Assembly (NCBI RefSeq): GCF_019801015.1
Contig: NZ_JAHVJZ010000009.1
Coordinates: 124,001-188,000, forward strand
Direction: 5' to 3'
Source of the DNA: Marinobacter nauticus
GTDB taxonomy: Bacteria; Pseudomonadota; Gammaproteobacteria; Enterobacterales; Shewanellaceae
DNA length: 64,000 bases
This document shows, piece after piece, positions 18,629 to 28,605 of this stretch. The position numbers and the translations under genes were made by a program. The first letter of the stretch is position 1, and each line of letters starts with the position of its first letter. The notes below the pieces were generated by a model. That model did no database searches. It was not told where the DNA came from and saw only the letters and a program-made list of their open reading frames with translations.

Positions 18629-20425
18629 ATGTTGTTAAAGGAGTTTGAAGCCGGGGCCGGCATGCTGGCCCCGGAGCAGATCCAGACCCTGCGGGCGCTC
18701 GCCTCCGAGCTGAACCCGGTGCAGGCCGCCTGGATCTCAGGCTATCTCGCCGCCGTGGCCAATCAGGGGGTCGCACTGGGTGGCGTTGCCTCCGCGCCCG
18801 CCGAGGCGGCCAGCACTGCGGTACCCCTCACCATCCTTTACGGCAGCCAGACCGGCAACAGCCGCTCCGTGGCCACCGCACTGGCGGATAAAGCCCGGGC
18901 TCAGGGTGCCGAAGTGACGCTGGTCTCCATGGCGGACTACAAACCCCGCCAGCTCAAGAGCGAGCAGCAGTTGCTGCTGGTGGTGAGCACCCATGGTGAG
19001 GGTGACCCGCCGGATGACGCCATCGCCTTCCACAAATTCCTGTTCTCTCCCCGGGCGCCAAAACTGCCGGAGCTGAAGTTCAGCGTTCTGGCACTGGGGG
19101 ACTCCAGTTACGATCACTTCTGTCAGACCGGGAAGGAATTCGACCTTCGTCTGGCCGAGCTCGGCGCGACCCGTCTGTCCGACCGGGTTGACTGCGATGT
19201 CGACTTTGAAGACCACGCCGAGCAGTGGCAGAGCGACGTGCTGGCGAAAGTGGAAATCCAAACGGAAGGCGCCGCATCCGGTGCTGCGGTGGTGCCGTTT
19301 GCCGCCACCAGCCAGTACAGCCGGGCCAACCCCTTTCCGGCCACCCTGTTGGCCAGTCAGAAGATCACCGGTCGGGGTTCCGTCAAAGACACCCGCCATG
19401 TGGAGCTGAGCCTGGAGGCGTCCGGTCTGAGCTACCAGCCCGGTGATGCGCTTGGGGTGTGGATGGACAACGACCCGGCGCTGGTAGAAGCGTTGTTGAG
19501 TGCCACCGGGCTGAGCGGTGACGAAAAGGTTGCCGTAAAGGATGGCGAGGTGTCGCTGCGCCGGGCGCTGACCGAGACATTTGAGCTGACCCTGCTGCAC
19601 CCGGCTCTGGTGAAGGGCTGGGCCGCACTGGCCAATAACGACGACCTGAATGCCGTGGTGGCGGATAACGACGCCCTCAAAGCCTTTGTACCTCAGCACC
19701 AGTTGCTCGACCTGGCGCTGCGCTACCCGGCCAAACCGGACGCGGACGCGTTGGTGGCGCTGCTGCGTAAGCTGACGCCGCGCCTGTACTCCATCGCCTC
19801 TTCACAGAGCGAAGTGGAGGAGGAGGTGCATCTGACCGTGGCGCTGGTCACCGACCAGCGCGATGGCGAAGAGCGTCTGGGCACCGTCAGCGGCGCCTTT
19901 GCCCGCCGGCTGGAAGCGGGCGCCGAAGTGAAAGTGTATGTGGAGCCCAACGCCAACTTCCGCCTGCCGGCAGACGACAACACGCCGGTGATCATGATCG
20001 GCCCCGGCACCGGCATCGCACCGTTCCGCGCCTTTATGCAGGAGCGCGAAGCCCGTGGCGCCGAAGGGGACAACTGGCTGTTCTTTGGCAACCCCACCTT
20101 TACCGAAGATTTCCTCTACCAGGTGGAGTGGCAGGGCTACGTCAAAAGCGGCCTGCTGAGCCGCATCGACCTGGCCTTCTCCCGCGACCAGGCCCACAAA
20201 ATCTACGTTCAGGATCGCATTCGTGAGCAGGGCGAAGCCCTGTTTGAGTGGCTGGAGCGCGGCGCTCACCTCTACCTCTGCGGTGATGCCCAGCGGATGG
20301 CAAAAGACGTCGAATCCGCTCTGACCGAGGTGATCGCCCAATACGGCGAGCGCAGCACCGAAGCGGCCGAAACCTACCTGGAACAACTGCGCGAGGCCAA
20401 GCGCTATCAGAAGGATGTGTACTGA
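18629..20425 (+). CDS. cysJ: Sulfite reductase (NADPH) flavoprotein alpha component
   Basis: 598 residues, the normal CysJ length. The flavodoxin FMN domain starts near residue 68 ([10 protein letters not shown]) and includes [12 protein letters not shown] and [15 protein letters not shown]. The FAD-binding domain follows, with RLYSIASS and the GTVSGA loop, then the NADPH domain with [13 protein letters not shown] and the terminal YQKDVY. It passes electrons from NADPH to the CysI hemoprotein. The stop overlaps the cysI start by one base. First gene of cysJIH; the leader is AT-rich and the ribosome site before the ATG is weak. Confidence 0.96.
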   Translation: MLLKEFEAGAGMLAPEQIQTLRALASELNPVQAAWISGYLAAVANQGVALGGVASAPAEAASTAVPLTILYGSQTGNSRSVATALADKARAQGAEVTLVSMADYKPRQLKSEQQLLLVVSTHGEGDPPDDAIAFHKFLFSPRAPKLPELKFSVLALGDSSYDHFCQTGKEFDLRLAELGATRLSDRVDCDVDFEDHAEQWQSDVLAKVEIQTEGAASGAAVVPFAATSQYSRANPFPATLLASQKITGRGSVKDTRHVELSLEASGLSYQPGDALGVWMDNDPALVEALLSATGLSGDEKVAVKDGEVSLRRALTETFELTLLHPALVKGWAALANNDDLNAVVADNDALKAFVPQHQLLDLALRYPAKPDADALVALLRKLTPRLYSIASSQSEVEEEVHLTVALVTDQRDGEERLGTVSGAFARRLEAGAEVKVYVEPNANFRLPADDNTPVIMIGPGTGIAPFRAFMQEREARGAEGDNWLFFGNPTFTEDFLYQVEWQGYVKSGLLSRIDLAFSRDQAHKIYVQDRIREQGEALFEWLERGAHLYLCGDAQRMAKDVESALTEVIAQYGERSTEAAETYLEQLREAKRYQKDVY

Positions 20426-22161
20426 TGAGCAACCAACACAACACCCTGCCGGACGCGCTGGAACCCCTCGTTGTGCAGGGCAAGCTGGCAGACAATGAGC
20501 GCATTAAAGGCCAGAGCAACCTGCTGCGCGGCACCATTGCCGAAGACCTGAAAGACCCACTGACCGGGGGCTTTACCGCCGACAACTTCCAGCTGATTCG
20601 CTTTCACGGCATGTATCAGCAGGATGATCGCGACATCCGTGGCGAACGCGCCGAGCAGAAGCTGGAGCCGCTGCACACGGTGATGTTGCGGGCTCGTCTG
20701 CCCGGCGGCATCATTACGCCTTCCCAATGGCAGGCCATCGACGCCTTTGCCGGTGAGCATACCCACGCCGGCAGCATCCGCCTGACCACCCGTCAGACCT
20801 TCCAGTTCCACGGTGTGCTGAAGCGCGACATCAAATCGATGCACCAGATGCTCAACCGCATCGGCATCGACTCCATCGCCACCGCCGGGGACGTTAACCG
20901 CAACGTGCTCTGCACCTCCAACCCGGAGCAGTCTGAACTGCACGCCGAAGCCTACGAGTGGGCCAAGAAGATCTCCGAGCATCTGCTGCCCCGCACCAAA
21001 GCCTACGCCGAGATCTGGCTGGACGGGGAGAAGGTGGAAACCACCGAAGAGGAGGAGCCGATCCTCGGCAAAACCTACCTGCCACGGAAATTCAAAACCA
21101 CCGTGGTGGTGCCGCCCCACAATGATGTGGACCTGCACGCCAACGACATGAACTTCGTGGCGATTGCCGAGGCGGGCAAGCTGGTGGGCTTTAACCTGCT
21201 GGTGGGGGGCGGGCTGGCGATGACCCACGGCGATCAGAGTACCTACCCGCGCACCGCCGATGAGTTTGGCTTCCTGCCGCTGGACAAAACCCTGGAGGTG
21301 GCCGCCGCAGTGGTCACCACCCAGCGCGATCTGGGCAACCGGGTCAACCGCAAAAACGCCAAAACCAAGTACACCATCGACCGGATCGGACTGGACACCT
21401 TTAAGGCGGAAGTGGCGCGCCGCGCCGGCATCACCTTCGAAGCGCCGCGTCCTTATGTGCTGACCGGCCGTGGCGACGCCTTCGGCTGGACCGCCGGCAT
21501 CGACGGCAAACACAACCTGACCCTGTTTATCGAGAATGGCCGCATCCTCGACTTTCCCAACAAGCCGCTGAAAACCGGCATGGCCGCCATTGCCGCCATC
21601 CATCAGGGGGAGTTCCGCCTGACCGCCAACCAGAACCTGATTGTGGCGGGCGTGGCAGAAGCGGATAAAGCCGCCATCGAGAAACTGGCTCGCGAGCACG
21701 GCTTGATCGACGACCGCCACAGTGCCCAGCGCAAAAACGCCATGGCCTGTGTTTCGCTGCCCACCTGCCCCTTGGCGATGGCGGAAGCGGAGCGGGTGCT
21801 GCCCCATTACGTGGACCGGCTCGAAACCCTGCTGGCCAAACACGGCATCGATGAAGAAGCGATCATCTTCCGTGTGACCGGCTGCCCCAATGGCTGTGGC
21901 CGCGCGATGCTGGCGGAGGTGGGCCTGGTGGGCAAAGGGCCGGGCAAATACAACCTCCACCTGGGGGGCAACCACAACGGCACCCGCATCCCAAAACTGT
22001 ACCGGGAGAACGTCGATGAGGATGCCCTGTTTGAGGAACTGGACGCCCTGATTGGCCGATGGGTCGGCGAGCGTGATCCCGGGGAACGCTTTGGCGATTT
22101 CGTTGTGCGGGCAGGCATTGTGGCGCCGGTGATCATCCCCAAGCAGGATTTCTACGCCTAA
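20425..22161 (+). CDS. cysI: Sulfite reductase (NADPH) hemoprotein beta component
   Basis: 578 residues. The four cysteines that hold the [4Fe-4S] cluster and bridge to siroheme are Cys442, Cys448 (ACVSLPTC), Cys487 and Cys491 (TGCPNGC), in the family spacing. The N-terminal ferredoxin-like repeat shows [13 protein letters not shown] with the siroheme-binding arginines. It reduces sulfite to sulfide by six electrons in the cytosol. Coupled to cysJ by the ATGA overlap. Confidence 0.97.
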   Translation: MSNQHNTLPDALEPLVVQGKLADNERIKGQSNLLRGTIAEDLKDPLTGGFTADNFQLIRFHGMYQQDDRDIRGERAEQKLEPLHTVMLRARLPGGIITPSQWQAIDAFAGEHTHAGSIRLTTRQTFQFHGVLKRDIKSMHQMLNRIGIDSIATAGDVNRNVLCTSNPEQSELHAEAYEWAKKISEHLLPRTKAYAEIWLDGEKVETTEEEEPILGKTYLPRKFKTTVVVPPHNDVDLHANDMNFVAIAEAGKLVGFNLLVGGGLAMTHGDQSTYPRTADEFGFLPLDKTLEVAAAVVTTQRDLGNRVNRKNAKTKYTIDRIGLDTFKAEVARRAGITFEAPRPYVLTGRGDAFGWTAGIDGKHNLTLFIENGRILDFPNKPLKTGMAAIAAIHQGEFRLTANQNLIVAGVAEADKAAIEKLAREHGLIDDRHSAQRKNAMACVSLPTCPLAMAEAERVLPHYVDRLETLLAKHGIDEEAIIFRVTGCPNGCGRAMLAEVGLVGKGPGKYNLHLGGNHNGTRIPKLYRENVDEDALFEELDALIGRWVGERDPGERFGDFVVRAGIVAPVIIPKQDFYA

Positions 22162-22172
22162 GGAGCACGACG

Positions 22173-22913
22173 ATGGCAAGCCAGACATTATTGGCGCTGC
22201 TGGACCGTCCTGACGATCCGGGCAGCCAGCAGACGCTGTCCGAACTGAACCGCGAACTGGCCGGGTTGAGCGCCGAAGCGAGGGTGGCCTGGGGGTTGGA
22301 AAACCTGCCCGGAGCGCATGCGCTGTCTTCCAGTTTCGGGATTCAGGCGGCGGTGATGTTGAAACTGGTGACGGCTCAGCGGCCGGACATTCCGGTGATT
22401 CTGACCGACACCGGGCATCTGTTCCCGGAGACCTATCGCTTTATCGACGAGCTGACCGAACGGCTGGGCCTGAACCTCCAGGTGTTTGGTGCCAGCCTCT
22501 CCTCCGCCTGGCAGGAAGCCCGGTTTGGCAAGGAGTGGGAGATGGGGCTGGACGGCATCGACCGCTACAACCGCCGCAATAAAGTGGAGCCGATGCAGCG
22601 GGCGCTGGAGCAACTGCAGGTCGGCAGCTGGTTTGCCGGGCTGCGTCGTGAGCAGGCCAGTACCCGCTCTGAGCTGCCGTTTCTGGATGTCCGCTCTGGC
22701 CGCTTCAAGTTGTTGCCGATCCTCGACTGGAGCAATAAGGACGTGCACTACTTTCTGGAAGCCCATGACCTGCCGTACCACCCGTTATGGCATGAAGGGT
22801 ACGTCTCGGTGGGGGACACCCACAGCAGCCGTCCCCTTGAGCTGGGTATGACCGAAGAGGAAACCCGCTTTAACGGCCTGAAACGGGAGTGCGGACTGCA
22901 TTACGACATTTGA
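22173..22913 (+). CDS. cysH: Phosphoadenylyl-sulfate (PAPS) reductase
   Basis: 246 residues. The PP-loop-type nucleotide site reads [15 protein letters not shown], the [12 protein letters not shown] block is specific for the family, and the catalytic cysteine lies in [10 protein letters not shown] at the C-terminus. The Cys-Cys pairs of the [4Fe-4S] APS-reductase type are absent, so PAPS is the expected substrate. It is 11 bases behind cysI with a strong AAGGAG site and closes the cysJIH operon. Confidence 0.95.
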   Translation: MASQTLLALLDRPDDPGSQQTLSELNRELAGLSAEARVAWGLENLPGAHALSSSFGIQAAVMLKLVTAQRPDIPVILTDTGHLFPETYRFIDELTERLGLNLQVFGASLSSAWQEARFGKEWEMGLDGIDRYNRRNKVEPMQRALEQLQVGSWFAGLRREQASTRSELPFLDVRSGRFKLLPILDWSNKDVHYFLEAHDLPYHPLWHEGYVSVGDTHSSRPLELGMTEEETRFNGLKRECGLHYDI

Positions 22914-22945
22914 GTGCTTTAGTGGTCCGAACACTTTAGCGAAAG

Positions 22946-22978
22946 CGGCGGGTTCTGTGAGCCCGCCGTTCCTTTTTT
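22946..22978 (+). terminator. Intrinsic terminator after cysH
   Basis: CGGCGGG/CCCGCCG stem (22946-22952 with 22962-22968), extended inward by a T-G wobble and two more pairs, followed by TTCC and a six-T run. Confidence 0.85.
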
Positions 22979-23074
22979 GAACAGGTGTCCGGAGGGCACT
23001 TGATCTTTGTCATTTTTGGGGGATGATTGCCGCCTATTTCTCCATTTGATTCAGCCTCATAAGCCCATCCCATC

Positions 23075-24949
23075 ATGAGTCTAAAGCACCGCTTGCAAGC
23101 CTTTATCGCGGTGGTGGTTATCACCGCCTGCGTCATTCTTACCGGCCTGCTGCTGCACCGTTACCAAACGGAGCAGCACGCTCAGATCCAGCAGCGCAGC
23201 CAGGATCTTCTGGTCAACTTTCAGCAGCAGTTTGACGGTTGGCTGAGCCAACGTGCGCGAACCGTCACGGCGCTGGCCGACATCCTCTCTGAGCGGGCGA
23301 TGAAGCCGGAGGTGTTTCACCTGCTGGCACAAAGCGCGGGCATCAACCGCCTCTATGCCGGATACGCTGAAGGGGAGATCGTCTGGGATGACCTGAACAA
23401 CGTGCCACCGCGCATCGACGTCACCAGCCGCCCCTGGTACCAGCTGGCCATGGCGGAAGAGGGGCTGATCATGACGGCCCCTTACCGTGACGTCAGTGGT
23501 GTGGAGCAGACCGTACTCAGTCTGGCGGCCCCGTTCCTGGGCGGCCATGAAGGGGTGGTGGCTGCTGACATCACGCTGGATGCCATCGCCAGCCTGGCAC
23601 TGTCGGCGCTGCCGGAACAGGAAGGGCAACTGCTGTTGGTGGACGGGGAAGGACGGCTGCTGGCCCATCGGGATCCCCAGGCCCGTCTGCAGCCGCTGGG
23701 ACAACGCTATCCGGAGTTGGATGCGGCTACCCGCAATGCCCTGCTGCAAAGCGGTGCTCAGGCAGAGATGACCCTGGGTCGCCAATCGGCGCTGGTGCAG
23801 GTGGGAGCCCTGCCGGGCAGCGACTGGCAGTTGGTGGTGGTGCTGGATGAAGCGCACGCCAATGCCGCCGGTGTGGCGATGGTGGAGCAGGCCATCTGGC
23901 TGACCGTGGGCCTGATTGCGGCGGTCTTCCTGCTGACCACCTGGCTGCTGAATCTGCTGTTCCGCCCGGTGCAGGCGCTGGAAGGGGCGATCCGCGAACT
24001 GGCCCAGGGCGATGGCGATCTGACCCGCCGCCTGCCGGTGGAGCGTCAGGATGAACTGGGTAAAGTGGCGGAGCGACTCAACCACTTTATTGGCCATCTG
24101 GCCCAGATGGTGACCACCATCGATTCTGGCTGCGAACGCCTGTTGGGTCGCGCCGGCGACAACACCGCCATGAGCGCTGAGCAGGCGAAAGCGGTCACCC
24201 GCCAGAACCAGAAGCTGGATATGGTGGCCAGTGCGGTGACGGAGATGGCGGCCTCCGCCAATGAAGTGGCCCAGGGCGCCGCCTCCACCGCGGAAGCGGC
24301 GCAGGATGCCGCCGTGGCCTGTGAGCAGGGTCAGCAGGTTATCACCCGCTCCAGCGAAGCGAGTGTGGCGCTGGCCAGTCAGATCAACCAAAGTGCCGGG
24401 GTGATCGCTCAGCTGGAAACCCACGCCCAGCAGATCAACCAGGTGCTGGTGACCATCCAGACCATCGCCGACCAGACCAACCTGCTGGCGCTGAACGCGG
24501 CCATCGAAGCGGCCCGCGCCGGCGAGCAGGGCCGGGGCTTTGCGGTGGTGGCGGACGAGGTGCGGGTGCTCTCCCAACGCACCCACGCCTCCACCGAAGA
24601 GATCCGCCATATGATTGAATCGCTGCAACGTACCAGCCAGGAAGCGGTGGACGCGATGGCGCAGGGCACCTCCCTGGCGGACGCCAGTGCGGCGGAAGCG
24701 GAGCAGGCCCGGGCCAGCCTCGACAGCATTACCGTGGCGATCACTCAGATCTCCACCATGGCCAGCCAGATCGCGGCGGCGGCGGAGCAGCAGCGCGGCG
24801 TCAGTGCCGACCTGTCCGGCAATGTGGTTGAGATCCGCGATGACAGCGAAGAACTGGCCCGCCATGGCCAGGCGCTGGGGCAGGTCTCTGCTGAGATGGA
24901 AGGGGAGTGCCACGCCCTGAAACAGCAGGTGGGTCACTTCAAAGTGTAA
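23075..24949 (+). CDS. Methyl-accepting chemotaxis protein with a dCache sensor
   Basis: 624 residues. Membrane helices at about 8-28 and 272-296 flank a periplasmic dCache_1-type sensor. A HAMP domain (about 297-350) and the cytoplasmic coiled coil follow; the conserved hairpin tip reads [18 protein letters not shown], with [12 protein letters not shown]. The sensor contains R119-x-W121-Y122, Y137 and D165, spaced like the amino-acid-binding motif described for dCache_1 receptors, so an amino-acid attractant is plausible. There is no C-terminal NWETF-type pentapeptide. It stands alone between two hairpins, away from other chemotaxis genes. Confidence 0.92.
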   Translation: MSLKHRLQAFIAVVVITACVILTGLLLHRYQTEQHAQIQQRSQDLLVNFQQQFDGWLSQRARTVTALADILSERAMKPEVFHLLAQSAGINRLYAGYAEGEIVWDDLNNVPPRIDVTSRPWYQLAMAEEGLIMTAPYRDVSGVEQTVLSLAAPFLGGHEGVVAADITLDAIASLALSALPEQEGQLLLVDGEGRLLAHRDPQARLQPLGQRYPELDAATRNALLQSGAQAEMTLGRQSALVQVGALPGSDWQLVVVLDEAHANAAGVAMVEQAIWLTVGLIAAVFLLTTWLLNLLFRPVQALEGAIRELAQGDGDLTRRLPVERQDELGKVAERLNHFIGHLAQMVTTIDSGCERLLGRAGDNTAMSAEQAKAVTRQNQKLDMVASAVTEMAASANEVAQGAASTAEAAQDAAVACEQGQQVITRSSEASVALASQINQSAGVIAQLETHAQQINQVLVTIQTIADQTNLLALNAAIEAARAGEQGRGFAVVADEVRVLSQRTHASTEEIRHMIESLQRTSQEAVDAMAQGTSLADASAAEAEQARASLDSITVAITQISTMASQIAAAAEQQRGVSADLSGNVVEIRDDSEELARHGQALGQVSAEMEGECHALKQQVGHFKV

Positions 24950-24953
24950 GTAT

Positions 24954-24976
24954 TTCGGGGGCTTCGGCCCCCGAAT
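24954..24976 (+). terminator. Hairpin after the chemoreceptor gene
   Basis: TTCGGGGGC/GCCCCCGAA, a 9-bp stem with a stable TTCG tetraloop, five bases after the stop codon. There is no following T-run, so it may be an inefficient terminator or a 3'-end stabilising hairpin. Confidence 0.6.
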
Positions 24977-25081
24977 AACGCTCTGGCCACTAAGATAAAC
25001 AAGATTTCATGCAGTAATCGTTGCCAGCGCAGCGAAAAAGCCGTTAGATCGCGTTTTTCCTCTTAGGTGTGTTTATTCACC

Positions 25082-25834
25082 ATGTTCGACTGGATCTACA
25101 GCCCTGAAGCGTGGATCGCTCTGGCGACCCTGACTTCCCTCGAAATCGTTCTGGGCATCGACAACATTATCTTTATTTCCATCCTGGTGTCCCGCCTGCC
25201 GGAACGCCAGCGTGACTTTGCCCGTCGCCTGGGCCTGGGCCTGGCGATGCTGACCCGACTGGCTCTGCTGTTCTCCCTGACCTGGGTGATGGGTCTGACG
25301 GATCCGCTGTTCAACGTGTTTGGACAGGGCATCTCCGGCCGGGATCTGATCCTGGTGGGCGGGGGTCTGTTCCTGCTGGCCAAAGCCACCCATGAGATCC
25401 ACCACAGCCTGGAAGGCGAGGCGGAAGAGCACAGCGCCGGTGGCACTGCCAGCCTGGGCATGATCCTGGTGCAGATTGCGCTGCTCGACGTGGTGTTCTC
25501 TCTGGACTCCGTGATCACCGCTGTGGGTCTGGCTGACCAGCTGATGGTGATGGCCATCGCCATCATTATCGCCGTGGGTGTGATGCTGTTCTCCGCCAAA
25601 GCGATTGGCGAGTTTGTCGACAGCCACCCGACCGTGAAGATGCTGGCTCTCTCCTTCCTGGTGCTGGTGGGGATGACCCTGATTGCCGAAGGCTTCGAGG
25701 TGCACATTCCGAAAGGCTACGTCTATTTCGCCATGGCCTTCTCCGTGGCCGTAGAGATGCTTAACCTCAAGCTTCGCAAGAAGCGCACCGAACCGGTGAA
25801 ATTGCGAAAAGCGATTGAGGAAGACGAAGAGTAA
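25082..25834 (+). CDS. TerC family integral membrane protein
   Basis: 250 residues from the ATG at 25082; an in-frame GTG five codons earlier is less likely. Seven or more hydrophobic helices carry the TerC hallmarks: SLEIVLGIDNIIFISIL near the start and LLDVVFSLDSVITAVGL in the middle, whose acidic residues lie in the membrane and probably bind metal ions. Related proteins such as Alx and MeeF export manganese or metallate exoenzymes. The 106-base leader shows no manganese-riboswitch (yybP-ykoY) core that I can recognise. Monocistronic. Confidence 0.88.
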   Translation: MFDWIYSPEAWIALATLTSLEIVLGIDNIIFISILVSRLPERQRDFARRLGLGLAMLTRLALLFSLTWVMGLTDPLFNVFGQGISGRDLILVGGGLFLLAKATHEIHHSLEGEAEEHSAGGTASLGMILVQIALLDVVFSLDSVITAVGLADQLMVMAIAIIIAVGVMLFSAKAIGEFVDSHPTVKMLALSFLVLVGMTLIAEGFEVHIPKGYVYFAMAFSVAVEMLNLKLRKKRTEPVKLRKAIEEDEE

Positions 25835-25864
25835 AAAAAGGCGCCCGAACGGGCGCTTTTTTTT
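25835..25864 (+). terminator. Intrinsic terminator after the TerC gene
   Basis: GCGCCC/GGGCGC with loop GAAC (25841-25856), flanked by A5 on the left and T8 on the right, so the stem extends through A-T pairs. It begins right at the stop codon. Confidence 0.92.
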
Positions 25865-25961
25865 GGATCAGAGTGCGGCACTTTTTTCATTCCGGGCACT
25901 GGCGTCGAGGCCCGCGTCCGGCGATGATGAGTGTCAGAAACCGGCAATATGGGATGGATAA

Positions 25962-26462
25962 ATGTTTAAGGATTACGCCCGCTTAACGGTGTTTTTCTGT
26001 TGCGTACTGATTGGGGTGCAGATCCCCGGCGTACTGGCGCTCTACCAGCAGCGGCTGGATGCGCACCTGACCGAAGCACGACAAGCGCTGGGTGGGTTTG
26101 AACAGACCGCACAGCGCCATTTCAGCGGCGATCTGGAGGCATTGGTCAGCCATTACCGGCGCAGTCCGGACCCGGTGTTCCGTCAGGATGCGGATTCCGT
26201 GGCCGCGATCGTGGAGCGGGTGAGCCTGTTGAGCGAAGAGCAGCTGGCGATGTCCGGGGGGCAACTGGCCCAGCTTTGGCATTTTATCGGTTTTGCCGAC
26301 TCACAACTGCGTGACGATACCCTGGATAACTACCGCTACCAGGTGCTGCTGACACCCACGGCCATCGGCTGGGGGGTGGGCGTGGCGCTGCTGCTCAGCG
26401 TGCTGGTGGAGTTGCTGTTGAGCCTGATGCTGCCACGACGGCGACAGGGGCGGCCGGCCTGA
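25962..26462 (+). CDS. DUF2937 family membrane protein
   Basis: 166 residues with two membrane helices, near 8-27 and 131-157, and a basic tail (PRRRQGRPA). The hydrophilic middle contains QQRLDAHLTEA and GF-x-x-TAQRHFSGD, which is the recognisable DUF2937 pattern; the topology puts it in the periplasm if both ends are cytoplasmic. No function is known for the family. The next gene, for an exported rhodanese, starts 64 bases later. Confidence 0.75.
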   Translation: MFKDYARLTVFFCCVLIGVQIPGVLALYQQRLDAHLTEARQALGGFEQTAQRHFSGDLEALVSHYRRSPDPVFRQDADSVAAIVERVSLLSEEQLAMSGGQLAQLWHFIGFADSQLRDDTLDNYRYQVLLTPTAIGWGVGVALLLSVLVELLLSLMLPRRRQGRPA

Positions 26463-26525
26463 TGCTGGCAAGGCGCTGGCGACTGGGATAGGTTGGGAGA
26501 GGCGATCACCGGATAAGGAGGCTCC

Positions 26526-26984
26526 ATGACACCCAAATGGCAATGGCTGACCCTGCTCGGCGTGCTGCTCAGTGTGGCGCTGCTGGGACGCGCAATGGCG
26601 GAACCGATCGGAAAAGAGGCCTACCTGGCTGGCCAGGCCACCGAGGTGGTACAAATTACGCCGGATGCGCTGCGCAAGCGGTTGGCGGACGGCGAGGCGA
26701 TCACTGTGCTGGATGTGCGCAGCCTCTATGAGCGGGAAAATGGCCGGACGGTGACCGAACAGGAGATCCACATCCCCCGTGGCTTCCTCGAATTCAAAGC
26801 CTGGAACACGCTGCCGAAGGATCGTCCCATCGTGGTCTATTGCGGCACGGGCGCCCGCAGCAAACTGGCGGCGGACACCCTGACGGCGATGGGCTGGGAC
26901 AACGTCTCCAGCCTGGAAGGTGGCATCACCGCCTTTTACGAGTCGGTGGGCGAGGACTGCGGCTGCGTCGACCTGCCGTTCTGA
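26526..26984 (+). CDS. Exported rhodanese-like sulfurtransferase
   Basis: 152 residues. Residues 1-25 are a signal peptide ending in GRAMA-EP. A single rhodanese domain follows, with VLDVRS and the active-site loop VVYCGTGARS, where Cys106 would carry the persulfide. The end, EDCGCVDLPF, adds two more cysteines (a C-x-C pair) that are not part of the usual domain and might form a disulfide in the periplasm. AAGGAG precedes the ATG. Substrate unknown. Confidence 0.85.
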   Translation: MTPKWQWLTLLGVLLSVALLGRAMAEPIGKEAYLAGQATEVVQITPDALRKRLADGEAITVLDVRSLYERENGRTVTEQEIHIPRGFLEFKAWNTLPKDRPIVVYCGTGARSKLAADTLTAMGWDNVSSLEGGITAFYESVGEDCGCVDLPF

Positions 26985-27094
26985 TGCTGAACCGAGCAGG
27001 CTATCGGCGTTATCGGTTTTAACGGTTGTTGGGCCTTGGGATTGGTGGAGCGGGGTTGGTACACTGGGGTTTTTCCCCAAGGAGCACGCTTGCC

Positions 27095-27910
27095 ATGCAA
27101 GGCACCCTCTCCAAAATGGCGGTTCAGCTGGCGCAGCCCGCCCAGTACGAACTGAAAGTGGGCGATGAACGCCTGCCCCTGAATGCCCTGATTGGCCAGT
27201 CCCTGACCCTGAATTTCACCGGCAAAATCTACTGTGACGCCTGCGGCCGTAAGACCAGCAAAAGCTACTCTCAGGGCCACTGCTTCCCCTGCATGAAGAA
27301 GCTGGCCCGCTGCGACATGTGCATTATGAAGCCGGAAACCTGCCACTTCGCCAAAGGCACCTGCCGCGAGCCCGAGTGGGGTGAAACCCACTGCATGATC
27401 CCCCATTTCGTATACCTGGCGAATACCTCCGGGCTGAAGGTGGGCATCACCCGCCACAGTCAGGTACCGACCCGCTGGCTGGATCAGGGCGCCACCCAGG
27501 CGCTGCCGATTCTGAAAGTGGCCACCCGTCAGCTGTCCGGCCTGGTGGAAGTGGAGCTGGCGAAGCTGGTTGCCGACAAGACCAACTGGCGCGCCATGCT
27601 CAAGGGTGCCGGTGAGCCGATGGATCTGAAAGTGGAAGCCGAGCGCCTGTTGCCGGCCATCGAGGAGAAGCTGGCGGAGCTGGGCAGTCAGTTTGGCGTG
27701 GACGCCATTGAGCGCCTCGATGAGGCGTTGGTCAGCATCGACTATCCGGTGGATCACTACCCCACCAAGATCGCCTCCCACAACTTTGACAAGATCCCGG
27801 AAGTCTCCGGCGTGTTGCAGGGGATTAAGGGCCAGTACCTGATCTTTGATACCGGGGTGATCAACATCCGCAAGTTTACGGGTTATGAAGTGGTGGTCAG
27901 CCATGGCTGA
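27095..27910 (+). CDS. DUF2797 family zinc-finger-like protein
   Basis: 271 residues from the ATG at 27095 with AAGGAG upstream; upstream in-frame TTG starts are rejected. The N-terminal third has a cysteine/histidine-rich block: YCDACGRK, the pair [30 protein letters not shown], suggesting at least two zinc sites. After this comes [14 protein letters not shown], similar to the core of GIY-YIG nucleases, which is typical for this family. A nucleic-acid role is possible but unproven. The last 8 bases overlap the next gene. A small TGGGG/CCCCA hairpin lies directly before its ribosome site. Confidence 0.82.
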   Translation: MQGTLSKMAVQLAQPAQYELKVGDERLPLNALIGQSLTLNFTGKIYCDACGRKTSKSYSQGHCFPCMKKLARCDMCIMKPETCHFAKGTCREPEWGETHCMIPHFVYLANTSGLKVGITRHSQVPTRWLDQGATQALPILKVATRQLSGLVEVELAKLVADKTNWRAMLKGAGEPMDLKVEAERLLPAIEEKLAELGSQFGVDAIERLDEALVSIDYPVDHYPTKIASHNFDKIPEVSGVLQGIKGQYLIFDTGVINIRKFTGYEVVVSHG

Positions 27911-28367
27911 GCGGCCCACCATCTACGTGGATGCGGATGCCTGCCCCAAGGTGATCAAGGAGATCCTCTACCGGGCGGCGGATCGCACCGGGCTGTCGCT
28001 GCTGCTGGTGGCCAACCAGCCGCTGTCGGTGCCGCCCAGCCCCCATATCCGCACTCTGCGGGTGGAGGCGGGCTTTGATGTGGCGGACAACGAGATTGTG
28101 CGTCGGGTCAATGCTGGCGATCTGGTGATCACCGCCGACATTCCGCTGGCGGCCGAAGTGATTGAGAAGGGCGGGGTAGCGCTGAACCCCCGGGGAGAGC
28201 TGTACACCCCGCACAACATCCGGGCCCGGCTCAATATGCGGGACTTTATGGATACCCTGCGCTCCAGTGGGGTGCAGACCGGCGGACCGCCGCCGCTGTC
28301 GCAGACCGAGCGGATGGCGTTCGCCAACGCGCTGGATCGCTACCTCGCCAGGGCGAACAAAGGGTAA
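27903..28367 (+). CDS. yaiI: YaiI/YqxD family protein (DUF188, PIN-like)
   Basis: 154 residues, starting [19 protein letters not shown] inside the end of the DUF2797 gene. The conserved acidic residues (YVDADACP, then ITADIPLA) and [16 protein letters not shown] identify DUF188, whose fold is related to PIN and NYN nucleases. The family is widespread and not characterised biochemically. The 8-base overlap implies coupled translation with the DUF2797 gene, and the zinc-ribbon gene follows two bases later, so the three form one unit. Confidence 0.88.
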   Translation: MAERPTIYVDADACPKVIKEILYRAADRTGLSLLLVANQPLSVPPSPHIRTLRVEAGFDVADNEIVRRVNAGDLVITADIPLAAEVIEKGGVALNPRGELYTPHNIRARLNMRDFMDTLRSSGVQTGGPPPLSQTERMAFANALDRYLARANKG

Positions 28368-28369
28368 GG

Positions 28370-28585
28370 ATGGCCAGACCCAACAAGAAAGGGCCCAGTA
28401 CCACCGTCGATATCCGCTGCGCCCGCTGCCGGGCGCCGCTGTATCGCTATCGCAAAGGCGGTAAGGGGGCGCTGGTGAAATGCTTTTTGTTATGTCCTGG
28501 CTGCGGCAGTCAGTTTGCCCGGGATACCCTGGTGCGCGGCACCCCCGCTTTCAAAATCATCGGCGGCAAAGTCGCGGTGAAGTGA
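28370..28585 (+). CDS. Small zinc-ribbon protein
   Basis: 71 residues, very basic. Two cysteine pairs, IRCARCRAP and LCPGCGSQF, form a zinc ribbon; the tail FARDTLVRGTPAFKIIGGKV is conserved-looking. Only about 22 residues separate the pairs, with VKCFLLCPGCG joining them directly, which looks tight and might reflect a small internal deletion. It starts two bases after yaiI with AAGG as ribosome site. I do not recognise a named gene; a role in nucleic-acid binding is only a guess. Confidence 0.65.
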   Translation: MARPNKKGPSTTVDIRCARCRAPLYRYRKGGKGALVKCFLLCPGCGSQFARDTLVRGTPAFKIIGGKVAVK

Positions 28586-28605
28586 ACCAGAACAGGAGCG
28601 CGCTT

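Noticed and set aside
23081-24937. Minus-strand open frame of 618 codons
   Set aside because: Exact shadow of the chemoreceptor gene, which has all the expected domains.
24976-25081. Manganese riboswitch (yybP-ykoY) upstream of the TerC gene
   Set aside because: I could not find the conserved loop sequences and the leader is too short for the usual two-arm structure.
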